64,000 bases of DNA from Umbilicaria muhlenbergii (Eukaryota; Ascomycota; Lecanoromycetes; Umbilicariales; Umbilicariaceae): assembly GCA_000611775.1 (NCBI GenBank), contig KK106984.1, positions 464,364 to 528,363 of the forward strand, written 5' to 3'. The translations under genes were made by a program, and so were the position numbers. Each line of letters starts with the position of its first letter. Position 1 is the stretch's first letter. The notes beneath the pieces were generated by a model. That model had not been told where the DNA came from, did not search any database, and was given only the letters and a program-made list of their open reading frames with translations. This document shows positions 1 through 11,480 of the stretch, piece by piece.

Positions 1-242
1 GAAGTTGATGCTATCGTTAGTAAAGCCTGCCTACACTCTCACACGGCCTGCGCATATAAACATCCAGCTTCTGTCGTGCTGCGCGAACTCGAGTTCTCAT
101 CACCGTAGCAGCTTTTCCAGTCCTAGGTCAACCCATCTACTCTCGATATCTCAGCAGGTCGACGTTACCAATAGTACGACCCGCACCGGCAAAGCCTCTC
201 GCGTTTCACGGCTAACTCCTACACTAGAGGTCTACCGACAAG

Positions 243-464
243 ATGTGTAACTTCGAGCTCATCACCTACCGCTGTCAGCATCAAACACATCGCCGCTTTT
301 CCTATTGCCACTTCGCCCGCAGCGACCCTTTCCACGCATGCTTCGGGGTGAAGGTGCTCAAGCGCGAATGGCCGATGCCAACGGAAGACTGTGACGACTG
401 TGTGAGACAGAGGGAGAAGCAGCAGCAGCAGCAGCAGCATTTCCAAAACTTTCAGCGACAATAG
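243..464 (+). CDS. Small Cys/His-rich fungal protein, unknown function
   Basis: This intronless reading frame encodes 73 residues. It opens with MCNFELITYRCQHQ and has several Cys and His residues spaced like a small metal-binding knuckle (C2, C11, H13, H16, C22, H23, C33, then a CDDC-type pair near residue 50). It ends in a glutamine run coded by CAG repeats. Short proteins with this opening (a Cys, 'TY+C', then H/Y/C residues) are common lineage-specific proteins in filamentous ascomycetes; that is my recollection and the function is unknown. The start is the first ATG of the frame. Zinc binding is inferred only from Cys/His content. Confidence 0.55.
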   Translation: MCNFELITYRCQHQTHRRFSYCHFARSDPFHACFGVKVLKREWPMPTEDCDDCVRQREKQQQQQQHFQNFQRQ

Positions 465-1277
465 GAGTGTAATGACGGCGGTCAATTTCGGATCCTGGTT
501 TGGTATTCATGGGGATCGGAGCTCTGTCTGGCGAGTCTTAGGGACTGGTTGACTGATATTATTTTGTACGGCTTCATCTCCGGCCCAATGAGCAATGACG
601 TTGGTAATTGGCGGGCACTGGTTTTGCCCAGCGTTTCGGCGGATGTCATCTGATACTTCGGTGCCACTTCCCCACCTCTTTGCATTACAGCTCGGCTCCA
701 CGGCCGTGGCAATGTGCCAATATCTCGGTTTGTCCTACGCGGTACCTTGGTCACCAGATCTTAAATATCACAGAGTTATTACTTTTCTGCAGATCTCCTT
801 CTCTGCCCCATGATTCTACGTTCCGTTACAGAAGGAGAATGTCACCAGATAACACAGACCCCTTCTTCCCCCATTTTATGAGGTACAGTTGTTTGACTCG
901 CACAAGAGCAACTTCCCACAATACAAGCACCCTGGGAATACTTAAAGCGGATGCATCACCTTCTCGAACCCGTGGAAGCGAGCTGAGGCTATCCGTTTTA
1001 CTCACGTAGTATTGTCTTAAATACATCACCCGAATCTATTCGCAGCGAGAGACGAACCCGCCTAGGCAGTATAGAATACCACCTAATTACTAACGTGATA
1101 CCTAAGGTATGCCTCCTATGACCGCCCCGAATCGTCTGGTCTCTACTCTACGCACTACGCACCAATCACACCTAGTCTTCCGCAAAGCGGAGGTACCTCC
1201 GTTGATTTCCCGCTACACCACCCAATCCCACAGCACCTGGATTCCTCGTATCATCACATACTCCTCCATTTTGCACG
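465..1277. other. Intergenic, no supported gene
   Basis: Short overlapping frames exist on both strands, but none has a domain, a good start context or a plausible composition. Nothing else recognised. Confidence 0.5.
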
Positions 1278-1430
1278 TCTACCACCTATGCCTCGCTACT
1301 GACCCTCCAAAGTATGCGCCTCCATAGTGCTCATCTACCACCTATGCCTCCCTACTGACCTCCACAACATACGCCTCCATATTGCTTCTCTACATCCTCG
1401 CCTCCCTACCGAGCCTCCTCAACCCACACA
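1278..1430. repeat. Tandem repeat, about 55-56 bp unit, nearly 3 copies
   Basis: Copies begin at about 1278, 1334 and 1389 with 'tctac(c)acctatgcctc' and continue with a 'tacgcctccata' segment. The third copy is partial and more diverged. The repeat lies in a strongly pyrimidine-rich stretch (about 1280-1660) that creates long artefactual reading frames on both strands. Confidence 0.6.
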
Positions 1431-2381
1431 TGCCTTCTGCCCACCAACCCACCCCTTCCTCTTCCCATCCGTCCGCCACCCCACGCAAACCCCGGAAAGT
1501 CTCCGCACAACCCCGGCAAGACTCCCTTACCCGGCCCGCCTTCCCGCCACCATCCTGCAGCCGCCACAGCACAACCCTCATCCATCCGCCTGCCCATTCA
1601 CAAATAGAACCACATCCACCGGCACATGACCCACCGAAACCGCATGAAAATAGTTTGCGGGCGCTCATAATCCCATAATAAAGCGCACCCCGCCCTGCAG
1701 TGCAACACCGCCGATAGCAGATGGGATAAAGTGCTTCCGCCGGCCGGGTGCAGGAAGATTTCGGATCGCCGGCTCAGATGTACGTGTGACATGCAGCCGG
1801 TGTCCAGTTGGCCGCGTTTGGTTTCTGCACGGGTGGCGGCTGTGTTCTGTTGGGGTGGAATATCGACGACGCTTATGCGGGTGTGAATAATGATGCGGGA
1901 AGCCGGCAAGTTGGGTCCACGTTTTGGGGGGAGCAGGGGAGCAAGCGGGTGCACGCACGCGCGCACGGGCGCATGGATTGGCAGAGGGAGGGTGGGGGTC
2001 GCTTGGGGGTGAGGAGGGGGTGGGGATGGGGATGGGGATGGGGGGGCGTTGTAGGCGATGTGTGTGTGGCGAGTGGCGGGCGAAGGGTGAAGGGTGAAGA
2101 ATGATGGATGTGGAGGAAATAACGGTATGCGTGTCCGTGCTATTCGTTACGCGAGGTTGGATAATATGATAGCGTAGTGGATGTAGATTCCTTGTCTTCT
2201 TACAGTCAACTTGCAGGTGCACGTGCCTTCCCCATCCCAGGATCCAAACCCCCACGCACCGTCTATGCGTGGATAGAACGTCTCAACAGCATCCCCCCCT
2301 CCCTCCACGTATCTATTTTGAATCTTCACGTTCGCGGCCCCTCTCCCGGCTCCCCGGCCTGCCAAACCAACCACGCTATGT
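1431..2381. other. Intergenic; strand-biased C-rich then G-rich DNA
   Basis: Positions 1431-1660 are C-rich. Positions 1970-2100 on the same strand are G-rich, with a short GGGGAT repeat near 2022-2050. This is low-complexity DNA next to the 3' end of the Dap1-like gene. No gene supported. Confidence 0.5.
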
Positions 2382-3023
2382 CTACGCCGAAACCTTCCCC
2401 ACAATATTGTACCGCTTGCTGAAGAACGTAAACCAGTCGTCCAGCACCTTCTTCTCTTTATCATCCAGATCCTCCCATTCGGGTCGGCAGTCTTCGGCTT
2501 TGAGGCTTGATTGAGCGAGGGCGCGGGAGGCGTCGCGGCCGGCGAAGACTAGATAGTTTTGGGTGATTAGATGGATGATTTGATGGTGGGTTGGATTGAG
2601 GACGGGGTGATGGGGGATTATTTGGGGCAGTGCGCTTGGAGATTGCTTTGGGAGTGCGCTCGGGGACTGTGGGCGTGCGAGAGAAGTTGGTCGGGAGAGC
2701 GCTTTGATAGCAAGGGCAAGTGAGGAGGTGCTGGCGCAGAAGACGTACCGTGGTATGAGCCATTGGGCCCGTAGGCGGAATTACCGCTTACGTCGAAGAC
2801 GGTGCCTTTGATGGCTACGTATGTTGGGTAGGAGGAGCTATTGCCTAGCTATGTTATCAGCTCATTGGACCATGACATCAAAACAACTGGAATTGTGTAG
2901 AGGTAGAAGGGGTATGGTACCGTCGCATTTGGAGAGGTCTTCGACGCTGATGGGGTCATCCTTGGGTGGGTCGAGCTTGACAGGGTTTTTGGGGGCGAAA
3001 CCCTTGGGCTCGGAAGACGCCAT
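2382..3023 (-). CDS. Dap1/PGRMC-type cytochrome b5-like haem-binding protein
   Basis: Three exons (3023-2921, 2844-2749, 2548-2382) join in frame to a 121-residue protein. It starts MASSEPKGFAPKNPVKLDPP, then has PISVEDLSKCDG, AIKGTVFDVSGNSAYGPNGSYH, VFAGRDASRALAQSSL and a C-terminus ending in KRYNIVGKV. This is the cytochrome b5-like fold of the membrane-associated progesterone receptor / yeast Dap1 family, which binds haem through a tyrosine and supports sterol-synthesis P450s such as Erg11. The 'AYGPNGSYHVFAGRDASRAL' block is the signature. Both introns have good GT and AG ends, and the first has a CTGAT branch-like site. The N-terminal membrane helix of animal PGRMC1 is absent. Confident in family; cellular role is from known homologues. 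Confidence 0.88.
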
Positions 3024-3533
3024 GCTGGCTAGAACAATACTTTGGACTTCCAATGGCGTGCTCGCAAGTTGATACAGTTGTTGATTTAGGGCTTTTGGCT
3101 TGATGAGACGACGTTTGGCGGGCACGGCGGGGTGCAGGGGTGCAGGGGGTGCCAGTACTAGCGGAGCCTTGAACACTTCCCGCTCGGGAACTTTCACGGG
3201 GGAACTTTTAACGGCAATCTACGGTAGCTGCCGACATGACGGAGCCTCAAGTCTAGCATGTCTGCATTTTGACGCGTCCGATGGCGTCGTATCCGCTACC
3301 TCGGGGACGAGCACATGCTTCAATGGGAAGCATTCTGCAGCTTGACACATTGCCCCACAACGCTCAGATAAGGACTGCGCTTCGAGGAATCGTGCGCTTA
3401 GAGAGAGGCGCTAATGGAGCACGACCGAAGACAATCTAGAGAGCAATAAGGTGATGAGAACAAGAGCTCTCGTGAGCACGTTGATCCCACGCAATCAGTT
3501 CGCTAAACACGGGGCGCATGACGGCAACCACTT
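3024..3533. other. Intergenic between Dap1-like gene and agmatinase-like gene
   Basis: Holds the 5' flank of the Dap1-like gene and the 3' flank of the agmatinase-like gene. No gene or repeat recognised. Confidence 0.5.
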
Positions 3534-5913
3534 TCATGCCTTGACGGGATTCTGCACCATCAATGTCAACAGCGAATGTGCGACTTCAGCAGCAGCAAGA
3601 ACCGTTGTTTCCCCTGGATTATCGTAGATTGGCGCAACCTCCACAACATCTGCGCCGACAACCTGCAGCCCTTCAAGTCCATCGAGGATGCTGAGTAATT
3701 CGCGCGTGGTCCAGCCTCCAACCTCGGATGTGCCTGTGGCTACTGGTTGGTCAGCATCATACCATAGTTCGGAGTTGTACGGGCACGGCAAGAGGTATGC
3801 ACGACCAATAAAATAACAACACATCACTTCGGGCCCATCGCGCCAAACAATCCGAGTCGTCAATTGGTGCACATGGGCTTAATCAGCCCTCTGCGTGGTG
3901 CAGAAAAAATCTCACCCATCTCATGCGTTGTGTTGATCGGGAACTCCTTTAGGGCAATGCTCAAGCCTTCCCTGTAATCAAGCCGATGGCCACGATTACT
4001 GGGCCATGGAGCATGCGATGCTAGACCACCTTGCTGCAAAAACAGATCGAGTTCCATGCAGTGATTCTTCAGGGATTGTGACCCGGTCTTTCTCAACTGT
4101 TATGTGGGATCCCGTCTTCGCGTAGAATGGGCGGCGACGAGCCTTCTGCACAAGTGGAGAATGGCAGGTATGTGATGACAGCAGAAGCAAGAGTGAATGG
4201 GGGCTTACCAGGAGCGAATGCCGGATCGAGCACATCAATATCGACAGAAATCTAAGGAATGTAGCGTTAGCTCCTTGAGGCTCGGCACAATCGTCACGTA
4301 CTTACATAAACCTTGGAGCCACCAATTCGTTCCATGAGCTTCTTGATTACCCCATCAACACCGATTCGGTCAATTTGTCTCGCTGTGATGGTTTCAAAAC
4401 CACAACGGATATCGTTCCTCATGTCGCCCTTGCGTCGAATCAAGGGTGCTCTGATGCCCGCATGGATAGATGTGTTGACTATCAGACCTTCTTCATGGGC
4501 GAGATGCAAGAAAGTGCCTAATTCCACATGTGAGCACTCGCTACTCCGGTCTAGGATTGAGGGATTTAGCTTACCATGGTTGACACCGCTTTCATGCAAT
4601 ACTAGTCAATCCATATTGCTAGACGGGCAGCCCGCTACACAATGCAAAATCCGTCGACCAAAAGAGACTTACGCATAATGTGACACGCCACCGCCTTTAG
4701 ATTCAGTCAGCTCTTGCCACTTATAAAGAGCTCTAGAAGCTACGTACCCAGAACTTCGGGATCCCATGTGTCTGCAACTTGTCAGTATACTACGAACCAT
4801 TGCGAGCAGCTTTCATCCGTGTATGCAAGCAGACAATGGTACAGGTACGCTCACGCACCAATGTGACTATCGAAGTGAATTACTGATACAGGGCCCCATC
4901 TTTTGTGGGTGGAGCGAAGCGCGGCCAAGGTAGTGGTGTGGTCCCCACCCAGAGTGACGATACGTGGAATCGACGACTTTTCGGTTGCATTGGCAGTGCG
5001 TCCAGAGATTACCTTGGAGGAAATCAGCTAAAACATCGCCGGCCTTCATTGGTGTGAATGGACGAATAGCGATTCTTCAGCAGTCTACTGTCAACGATGC
5101 TGCGTACCTCATGTGCCTTCTGGAGCTGCTTGAGGGCAACGGTATTATCGAGGAAAGTCAGGGGCGCATCTCCGCAGTCAATAATCTTTGCCCAGTCTAT
5201 GAAAGTATTCTTTCCTTTATCCACTGATCAGTATACCATACTGTTCGAGTCTCGCCGGGCTGACGTTTTGTGCTTAGGCGGACGCCCTACCGGTGTAAAC
5301 ACTCCAACCCGCAAGAGCGGCCATGCGCCGAGATCCACGCCGAATACCTCCAGGACCGAACCTGGCACCAGGTCTTGCGGTCACTGACTGTTGAAAGTCA
5401 GCCTTGGACCCTGCTCTCAAACATGTTCTCTGAATCTCCACAGCCGTCTCACCGTCATAGACGGTACGGTCACACAATAAGATGCTGCGTCATGTCCTTA
5501 TCATCCAGGTTGAACGAGGCTCATGACAAGGGGTATATGCATCCAATCTTGTCATTGAATCTAGGCAATCTGGAAGTAGTTTGTAATGCATAGATAACGT
5601 AATGATATCATGATGTAGAATCAAAAAGATAGCAATATGCATGGGTGAAAGTCAAGCTTACAGTATCGAAAGGTGCCCCGAGGATAGCAATATCATACTT
5701 CTCGGTCTCAGATTTGTCGTCAAAACAACTGATATACGGAAGATTCGCGAAAGTAGTCAAGCCACTGAAAGCACTGCCAATGATTATATCTACATCGTCA
5801 CTTGGGCCCAACGGGGTCTGGTAAGCATCAAAACCTGCCACTGGAGGAAAGACGATTTCGCGGGCAGCCGCTGAGATGACAAGAAGAGCGATGGCCAATG
5901 CAGAAGACGCCAT
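3534..5913 (-). CDS. Secreted agmatinase-like ureohydrolase, about ten exons
   Basis: The arginase/agmatinase family hydrolyses guanidino compounds (agmatine to putrescine and urea) with two manganese ions. The translation shows the metal-ligand motifs in order: [14 protein letters not shown] (about 4960-4930), VIHFDSH (about 4890), the DTWDPEVLG insert, [15 protein letters not shown] (about 4255-4213) and [13 protein letters not shown] near the C-terminus. The N-terminus [17 protein letters not shown] is a clear signal peptide, so the enzyme probably enters the secretory route, unlike cytosolic arginase. Introns are frequent and short, except one of roughly 470 nt between the SVDID exon and the last exon (about 4212-3740). 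All junctions I checked keep the frame. Specific substrate is uncertain. Confidence 0.85.
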
Positions 5914-6759
5914 TGGTGCAACAGCCCTGGTCTGCAGGAAGTGGAAAGCGACGCAGAGCTCTAAAACATTACCTTGATGCTACCTGAGCTTCCTATTTAT
6001 ACTTCGTCTTTCGATAAGCAATCGGGAGCATGCAGGTACGTAAAAGGCTTGGCACTCGGACCCTGACGACGATCCTGGTCAAGGTGGCGTGTGGGTGTCA
6101 CTTGAGCCTGTTACGATAAACTGCCGGCACTGGACGGAGTAAAAAAACACTTGCTCAGCCCGCTGAAAACTCGCTGCTGCAGTATATGAGGTTCCAGAAA
6201 TTGAGACCTCTATTCATGATGTGTAGTCAAGCAGTTACTTCGGAGTCTGCTACCGTTGGTCTGTATCTACCCCGCGGCGTCAACGAGCCGGGAAAGCGGG
6301 CAACCCAGGCAGCGCCGGGCTAAGGGCAGTTGTGCCAAGAGCTCTATTGCCGTCCCCAACGTCTACCTGAAAGTAGCACGTTAGCCGCGGCTTCGTGAGA
6401 AGCGCCAACTTACAACTAAGGCACCTAGGGAGGTAAGGTAAGGATCTAATTGTCAGTTGACCAATACATACCACCATGGGGCCCCGCATTTGCGCGTCTT
6501 CTAGACAGAAGACGCCATAGTTCAGGAACCGCAGCGGATGGATCAAGGTCTGGGCCTGCCAAGGTGACCATTACGCCTGTGGAAGCAAAAGGACGCTGCA
6601 ATTCGGGCACCCTCGAGGGATTTCTTGTGAAACTTAATTGAGATTGTCAAGTTACAAATAGACCGTCCTCCAGCGTTTCTTTCTCGCATGTTGCTTTGTC
6701 CACTGTTCTTGGCCCCGATCTTTATCTGAATTTTGTGTCTCTGCTACTCCACAAAAACA
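5914..6759. other. Divergent promoter region
   Basis: This stretch lies between the agmatinase-like gene (-) and the surface-protein gene (+), so it should hold both promoters. Short frames here have no recognisable content. Confidence 0.45.
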
Positions 6760-7455
6760 ATGAGGACTACACTCGTTTCCTCCACGCTCCTCCTCGTCGC
6801 GGGTGCTCTGGCCCAACACAATGCCAGCACCGCGAATGGCTGCAACGACGGCTACTACCCCGGCACAGACACGGTCATCTACACCGTTCCATACACCTAC
6901 CAGCAGGTAATGTCGATTATCGGCGACTACCAAAACCTCACCTGGAGCGGAAGCCCCGCGGGCTCCGTCACTCTGAACGGAACAGACAACACCGTTGGCA
7001 CAGCTCGGACGTATGACATTGCCGGCGCACACGTAATCGAGACCATCACCGAGTATTCGAAGCCGCCGAACGGGCCATACGTCGAGGTTCACACCCTCGC
7101 CCCCCTTACGATTCCTTCTGCGAACGTTAGCTTTTATGGCGACTTCGATGGGACGACTGTCACTCCCATCTGCAACGGTGCCGCTAGTACCTTCAACTTC
7201 ACCATCAACTTCTGCGCCTCAAATGCGACGGTGGGGGCACAGGTCCTTCACCAGATCCACCTTACCGATGCTCAGACCGTGGGCGTGTTCCTTGGAGGCC
7301 GCAATTTTACCTCGTGCGCCGCGGTGAACAGTTCCTCGGGTACTCCGACCATGGGCGCGAGTCCGGCTGCTGCTACTTACACTGGTGCTGCAAGTGCCCT
7401 GGCTGGGAGTGTTGTGCTAGCTGGCGCTGCTGCGATTGCGGCTGTTGTGTGGTAG
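6760..7455 (+). CDS. GPI-anchored-like secreted protein, SRPBCC-like fold suspected
   Basis: This is an intronless frame of 231 residues. I start at the second ATG, 6760 (context ACAATGAGG), because it gives a clean signal peptide, MRTTLVSSTLLLVAGALAQ. The upstream ATG would place charged and polar residues before it. The body has several N-glycosylation sequons (NAS, NLT, NGT, NVS, NFT) and few cysteines. The C-terminus has a small-residue and serine region followed by a hydrophobic tail (AGSVVLAGAAAIAAVVW), the pattern of a GPI-anchor signal. The stretch around YTVPYTYQQVMSIIGDYQN to EYSKPPNGPYVEVHTLAPL faintly resembles START/SRPBCC lipid-binding proteins; this is a guess. Likely a cell-wall or membrane surface protein. 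Confidence 0.7.
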   Translation: MRTTLVSSTLLLVAGALAQHNASTANGCNDGYYPGTDTVIYTVPYTYQQVMSIIGDYQNLTWSGSPAGSVTLNGTDNTVGTARTYDIAGAHVIETITEYSKPPNGPYVEVHTLAPLTIPSANVSFYGDFDGTTVTPICNGAASTFNFTINFCASNATVGAQVLHQIHLTDAQTVGVFLGGRNFTSCAAVNSSSGTPTMGASPAAATYTGAASALAGSVVLAGAAAIAAVVW

Positions 7456-8429
7456 CTTCCATTTGTTAAACTTATTCCTTAGCTAGATACTCTCAGTCAT
7501 ATCAAGTAAAGGGGGAGCGTCTCTATGATCGTATTATTCGTCGACGTTAACGGAGAATTCGGCGTTCCATGTACCCTACCTGCTGCACACTCGCATATGC
7601 TTGATGCTAACAATTGGACATGCTCTCCTTGGAACCGACTTATAATCATAACCACCAGAAGCAAGGCACCGCCTCTAAAATGAGACATGAATACAGCTTG
7701 CTCCAGATCGAAGTGACCTTGGCTCATTAGAGTGACAAATGGGACATAATTGCATTTACTCCAGTCAAGTGCCGAGAAACCCGCATAAATAGCAAGCAGA
7801 CTTGGGGCACTGTAAAGTAATCCACCCCAGGCAAACAAGCCAGAGCAGCAGCATTTCAATGTCTGCGCGCTCCTCCTCGACGTCGTGCTTGATCAGAAGA
7901 GCACATAAGGCCAATCTCTGATCGCCACTAGAGGTTTCAATCAACAATCATCTTCGATACCCGCAATATTATCTTTTGGGCAGCGGTTCTTGTAGTCCTT
8001 CAGTTCAATCAATAGCGAGCCAATATCATGACTCAGCTGACTCGATCTTGCCGGCGCCAGAAATACTTGAACCGGGGTTGACTTGTGCTACTTTCCCTTA
8101 GCCAGGAATGCTTGTGGAATGAGCGGTATTAGAGATTACTCGGCGTTACGAACTAGCTGGTTAGGTTTAGCCGCCAGGGTTAGGAAAGTCCCCGGGGCTA
8201 TCGATCAAGCAATCTAGTAGCGCCTCTGGATCTCTTATTCCCGTTCCCAGACCCAAGGGGTTTCAATGGAGCCAGATACTTTATCATGAAGCATGATCTT
8301 TCCAAAAACCACGTCACGTTCGCACCTCAGTCCTATTCGATCAGTTCTTCTGCAGTCTCTTCTCTCCCAGGCATCTGTCAGAAGTCACAAGAGCTCCGAG
8401 TCCTGTTTCGCAGCTCAGGTGTATGGACA
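7456..8429. other. Intergenic, no supported gene
   Basis: A 120-codon frame on the minus strand (7497-7859) has mixed hydrophobic composition but no start context, domain or splice partners. Nothing else recognised. Confidence 0.4.
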
Positions 8430-8570
8430 AAACAAGTGGCAGTCTCCAGCTGGGGGCCCTCTCGATATTACGACAGCGAAAATGACATATCTAAATCATT
8501 GACGTGGATGCTGCAGAGAGCCATCATTTCTGTTATCTCTGCATAAACCTGTCCTCAATCTCTGTCTCGG
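8430..8570 (+). mobile_element. Partial copy of a short inverted-repeat (MITE-like) element
   Basis: The segment begins with AAAACAAGTGGCAGTCTCCA and continues through GCTGGGGGCCCTCTCGATATTAC. It matches 14148-14280 in the same orientation for over 100 bp, with divergence increasing inward. The opening block is the terminal repeat of the family seen intact near 23.6-24.05 kb. No opposite terminus is visible here, so this is an end fragment. Confidence 0.5.
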
Positions 8571-8839
8571 TTGTTGAGTGGTTGATAAATGCCACTTGTA
8601 TCTACTCCGAGCAGACCGAAACGACACCCCCAGTCTCTTACATGCAGGACTCAGCACCCTCGGTTAAGTTCCTACCGATAACCTTCAAGTAAGGCTTAAC
8701 CATGATAAGCTCTGTACTTTGTCTAAATGCTTACCATTCACGCCATTGACGTCCGTCCATGTCCAGCGGGGCCCGGACACATCCTTCTTGACTACTCTTT
8801 AACCTGGGAAAGCTCAGTACACTCACGATCACAACCACA

Positions 8840-9885
8840 ATGACCTCCGTCGAAGCAGCGGAAATCTTCGCCGTCAAAGGCCTGGTAGCCGTCATCACCG
8901 GCGGTGGCTCTGGTCTGTCCTCTTTCTCTTGACTTTACACCGTTGCATTGCTCTGGTAGCAAGATCTAATAGAAAGTCCTCATAGAAAGCTCTAACGCTT
9001 GCTATGCTAGGGATTGGCCTTGTGATGGCGAAAGCACTCGCCCTGAACGGAGCTCATAAAGTCTACATTATCGGCCGCCGGTAAGAAGTCCTTGAAGCCG
9101 CTGCGAAGGAATTGCCGTACGAAAACATTGTCCCACTTGTCGGTGACGCGACTTCGAAAGGCTCCCTTCGTTCCATTGCCTCGTATATTGAGAAAGATAT
9201 CGGTTACATCAATGTAGTCATCGGAAACAGTGGCATCCTTGGTCCCCGCACGCCCTCACTCACACCCAATAGCTCCTTGGAGGAGTTTCAATCGACGCTC
9301 TGGAATACGCTCTTTGAAGATTATACGGAGACTTTTGCCGTCAATACCTCGGCGGTGTACTATACCATCGTGGCATTCCTTATGCTTCTAGATGCAGGCA
9401 ACAGAAAGGGGAATGTATCGCAGAGGAGCCAGGTGATAGCTACGAGTAGTATTAGGGGCTTCAATAGGAACGCGCCAGGTGGTTTTGCGTATGGACAGAG
9501 CAAGGCCGCGACGACTCTTCTGATGAAGCAGCTTGCAACGAACTTGGTACCTTATAGGATTAGAGCGAACATCCTTACTCCTGGGCGCACGGTCTCACTT
9601 ACTTTACTTTCCCCCTTCCTTCCAATATCTTTGAGTTGGAAATGCGGTCCGACGGAATTGAACGTGGCTGACTGAGTGAGATTAGTCTTCCCATCTGAGT
9701 TGGCGGCACCACTCATAGGCACAGGCGTCTTTCCCAAAGAGAGGATCCCTGCTGAAAGAATGGGTACTATTGAGGACACGGCGGGCTGCATCCTTTATCT
9801 CACTAGTCGTGCTGGGGCATATTGCAACGGAAACGTCGTTGTCGCAGATGGTGGGCGGTTGGGTATCATGCCAAGTACTTATTGA
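8840..9885 (+). pseudogene. Short-chain dehydrogenase/reductase with in-frame TAA
   Basis: Exon 1 (8840-8912) reads MTSVEAAEIFAVKGLVAVIT and joins exon 2 (from 9011) to give the NAD(P)-binding TGGGSGIG motif. Exon 2 runs through NSGILGPR, a TSS serine block and the catalytic YGQSK. The tail (9686-9885) holds FPSELAAPLIGTGVFPKER and NVVVADGGRLG. Between GRR and EVLEAAAKELPYENIV the frame has TAA at 9082-9084, where a sense codon such as GAA is expected. Downstream sequence stays in frame, so an intron would delete conserved coding. The donor expected after RANILTPG is also not obvious: a phase-0 GTCTCA at 9592 can join to the AG before TTGGCG. I call it a probable recent pseudogene; sequence error is the alternative. 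Substrate unknown. Confidence 0.7.
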
Positions 9886-10412
9886 GTTGCATGATCTGTA
9901 TCATCAAATACGTCAGACGGATGGTAAGAGAAACATAGTACCGGACGATTCATCGCTCGGTCTCCAAACACTGTGGAGCTTGCCATACCGTGTTATGAGA
10001 CATGCACTGTAGAGGAGAAGATCGCAACGAGTCGTCTTGCTAAGGTGTAAGTAACAACGTCGCAGCTGAATTTTGCTTACGCTTCGCTAGAGAATTCAGA
10101 TACAACGTTCCATTTACCCTGGACGAACGATCGCTGGGGAGAAGATGATTGTTGGGCGAGAATCACTGTTTCGCTCGCTGTTAGCTTATTTTTCATAAGC
10201 CCGGCCGTCACTATAGTGCTGGACGGAAGCTAAGATTTGACTTAGGTTTGCATACAGGGGCATCATCAGAAGATTAACAAGCTGTCAGACAATGTCAATC
10301 ATGGATAGGTATCTCATCAATGATTGGTTTCTTATTTCACCCGCGCGATGTCTGCTTAACAATAACACGATCAAATGCATCCCTCGCCAATGCTAGAGTT
10401 TCATGTCTCGCC

Positions 10413-10914
10413 TTACTTTCCATTTCCATACTCGTCCTTCTTGTTTGAAGATACACTGTATTTCAGACCATTCCATGGCTGCTCTTTGGGTGTTTCTTCT
10501 ACCCATCGTTGCATGGCGTAATACCCACGCGCATCCGAAGTGCGATTGCTGGCCAACATGTTGCTCATGGCGGAGGGGTTCGAGGTGCTACCGGACTGGG
10601 TGGCGGCAGAGTTGGATGGCCAAGCACTGTGGGCCTTGTAACCCGTGGAGCGTGTGCTTTGGTGGTAGTAGGAGCTCTCCGAGGGCTCCGAATTTGCCTT
10701 TCGATTTGGAATGAATGTTAGTGGTGAAGGAGTGAAATTCGGACTGCTAGCACGGTAACAAGAAATACAGCAGGATGGGTATTTAAAGCGGGGCATGAAT
10801 AAGAGGAAGGGATCTTACTCGTTTGGAATAGGTGCAATCACTGCGGGGATTTGCAATGGCTTCTCCTGGGTTTCCCTGGGCTGGTTGGCTGTTTTGGTTG
10901 GTGTTGCCAGGCAT
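10413..10914 (-). CDS. Small two-exon protein, unknown function
   Basis: Exon 1 (10914-10819) starts MPGNTNQNSQPAQGNPGEAI. A 121-nt intron begins GTAAGA, has a CTAAC branch site and ends AAAG. Exon 2 (10697-10413) continues in phase 0 to ANSEPSESSYYHQSTRSTGY and ends near RWVEETPKEQPWNGLKY. The predicted 126-residue protein is rich in Ser, Asn, Gln and Pro, with no signal peptide or membrane segment. I do not recognise the family. The good splice signals and uninterrupted frame across both exons are the main support. Confidence 0.5.
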
Positions 10915-11189
10915 AGCTGTTGACTGGCTTCCAACAAGCAATCAGAGATGACACAGCGACGCTGGAGGCTAGACCTACATATGGTGAGAGACCGGAAGGC
11001 TATAGTGTTGTGACTGGAGCTGGAAGTCACTAGGTGTAGCCGAGAAGCCCTAATACAGTTGTAATCTAATATCAAAGAGAATCGGAGAAGTGCAGTGATG
11101 GCTAGTACGCAAAGGAACCGGCATAATATATACTTATTACTGAACTATACTCCCTGACGTTTGCCTGGATTCAGCTGTTCCCTTTTGCA
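10915..11189. other. Intergenic, no supported gene
   Basis: 5' flank of the small minus-strand gene. Nothing recognised. Confidence 0.4.
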
Positions 11190-11480
11190 CTTTTGTCCAT
11201 CTTTGTCGCCTCTCGCTTTGGAACTTCTGTCCATTGTTGTCGCCTTTCGCTTTGGAACTTCTGCAGCCATGGCAGATTTGGTTACACCCGCAGCAACCAA
11301 TCAAGGGCCTGCGTGGCGTGGGACTTTTGTTCGCTTCCCTCTCAGGCGTTGGAACTTTTGCAGCCATGTTCCCAATTGGTTATATCCGGCCCGCCCAATC
11401 TCTGACCACTTAAGACGCTGTGGCATGGAACTTTTGTTCGCTTCCTTCTGAGGCCTTGGAACTTTTGCAGAAGTGTTCGC
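11190..11480. repeat. Degenerate tandem repeats around 'tggaactt(c/t)tg'
   Basis: The motif TTGGAACTTYTG recurs at about 11217, 11250, 11349 and 11456, with a related ATGGAACTTTTG at 11425. Each is flanked by 'ttcgcttcc..ctcaggc' or 'cgcctytcgcttt'. A larger unit of about 105 bp (near 11320-11380 and 11423-11475) appears twice. No coding potential is convincing here. Confidence 0.5.

Noticed and set aside
1390-1668. Long minus-strand frames rich in Gly/Trp/Arg
   Set aside because: They arise from C-rich low-complexity DNA; no start context, no domain.
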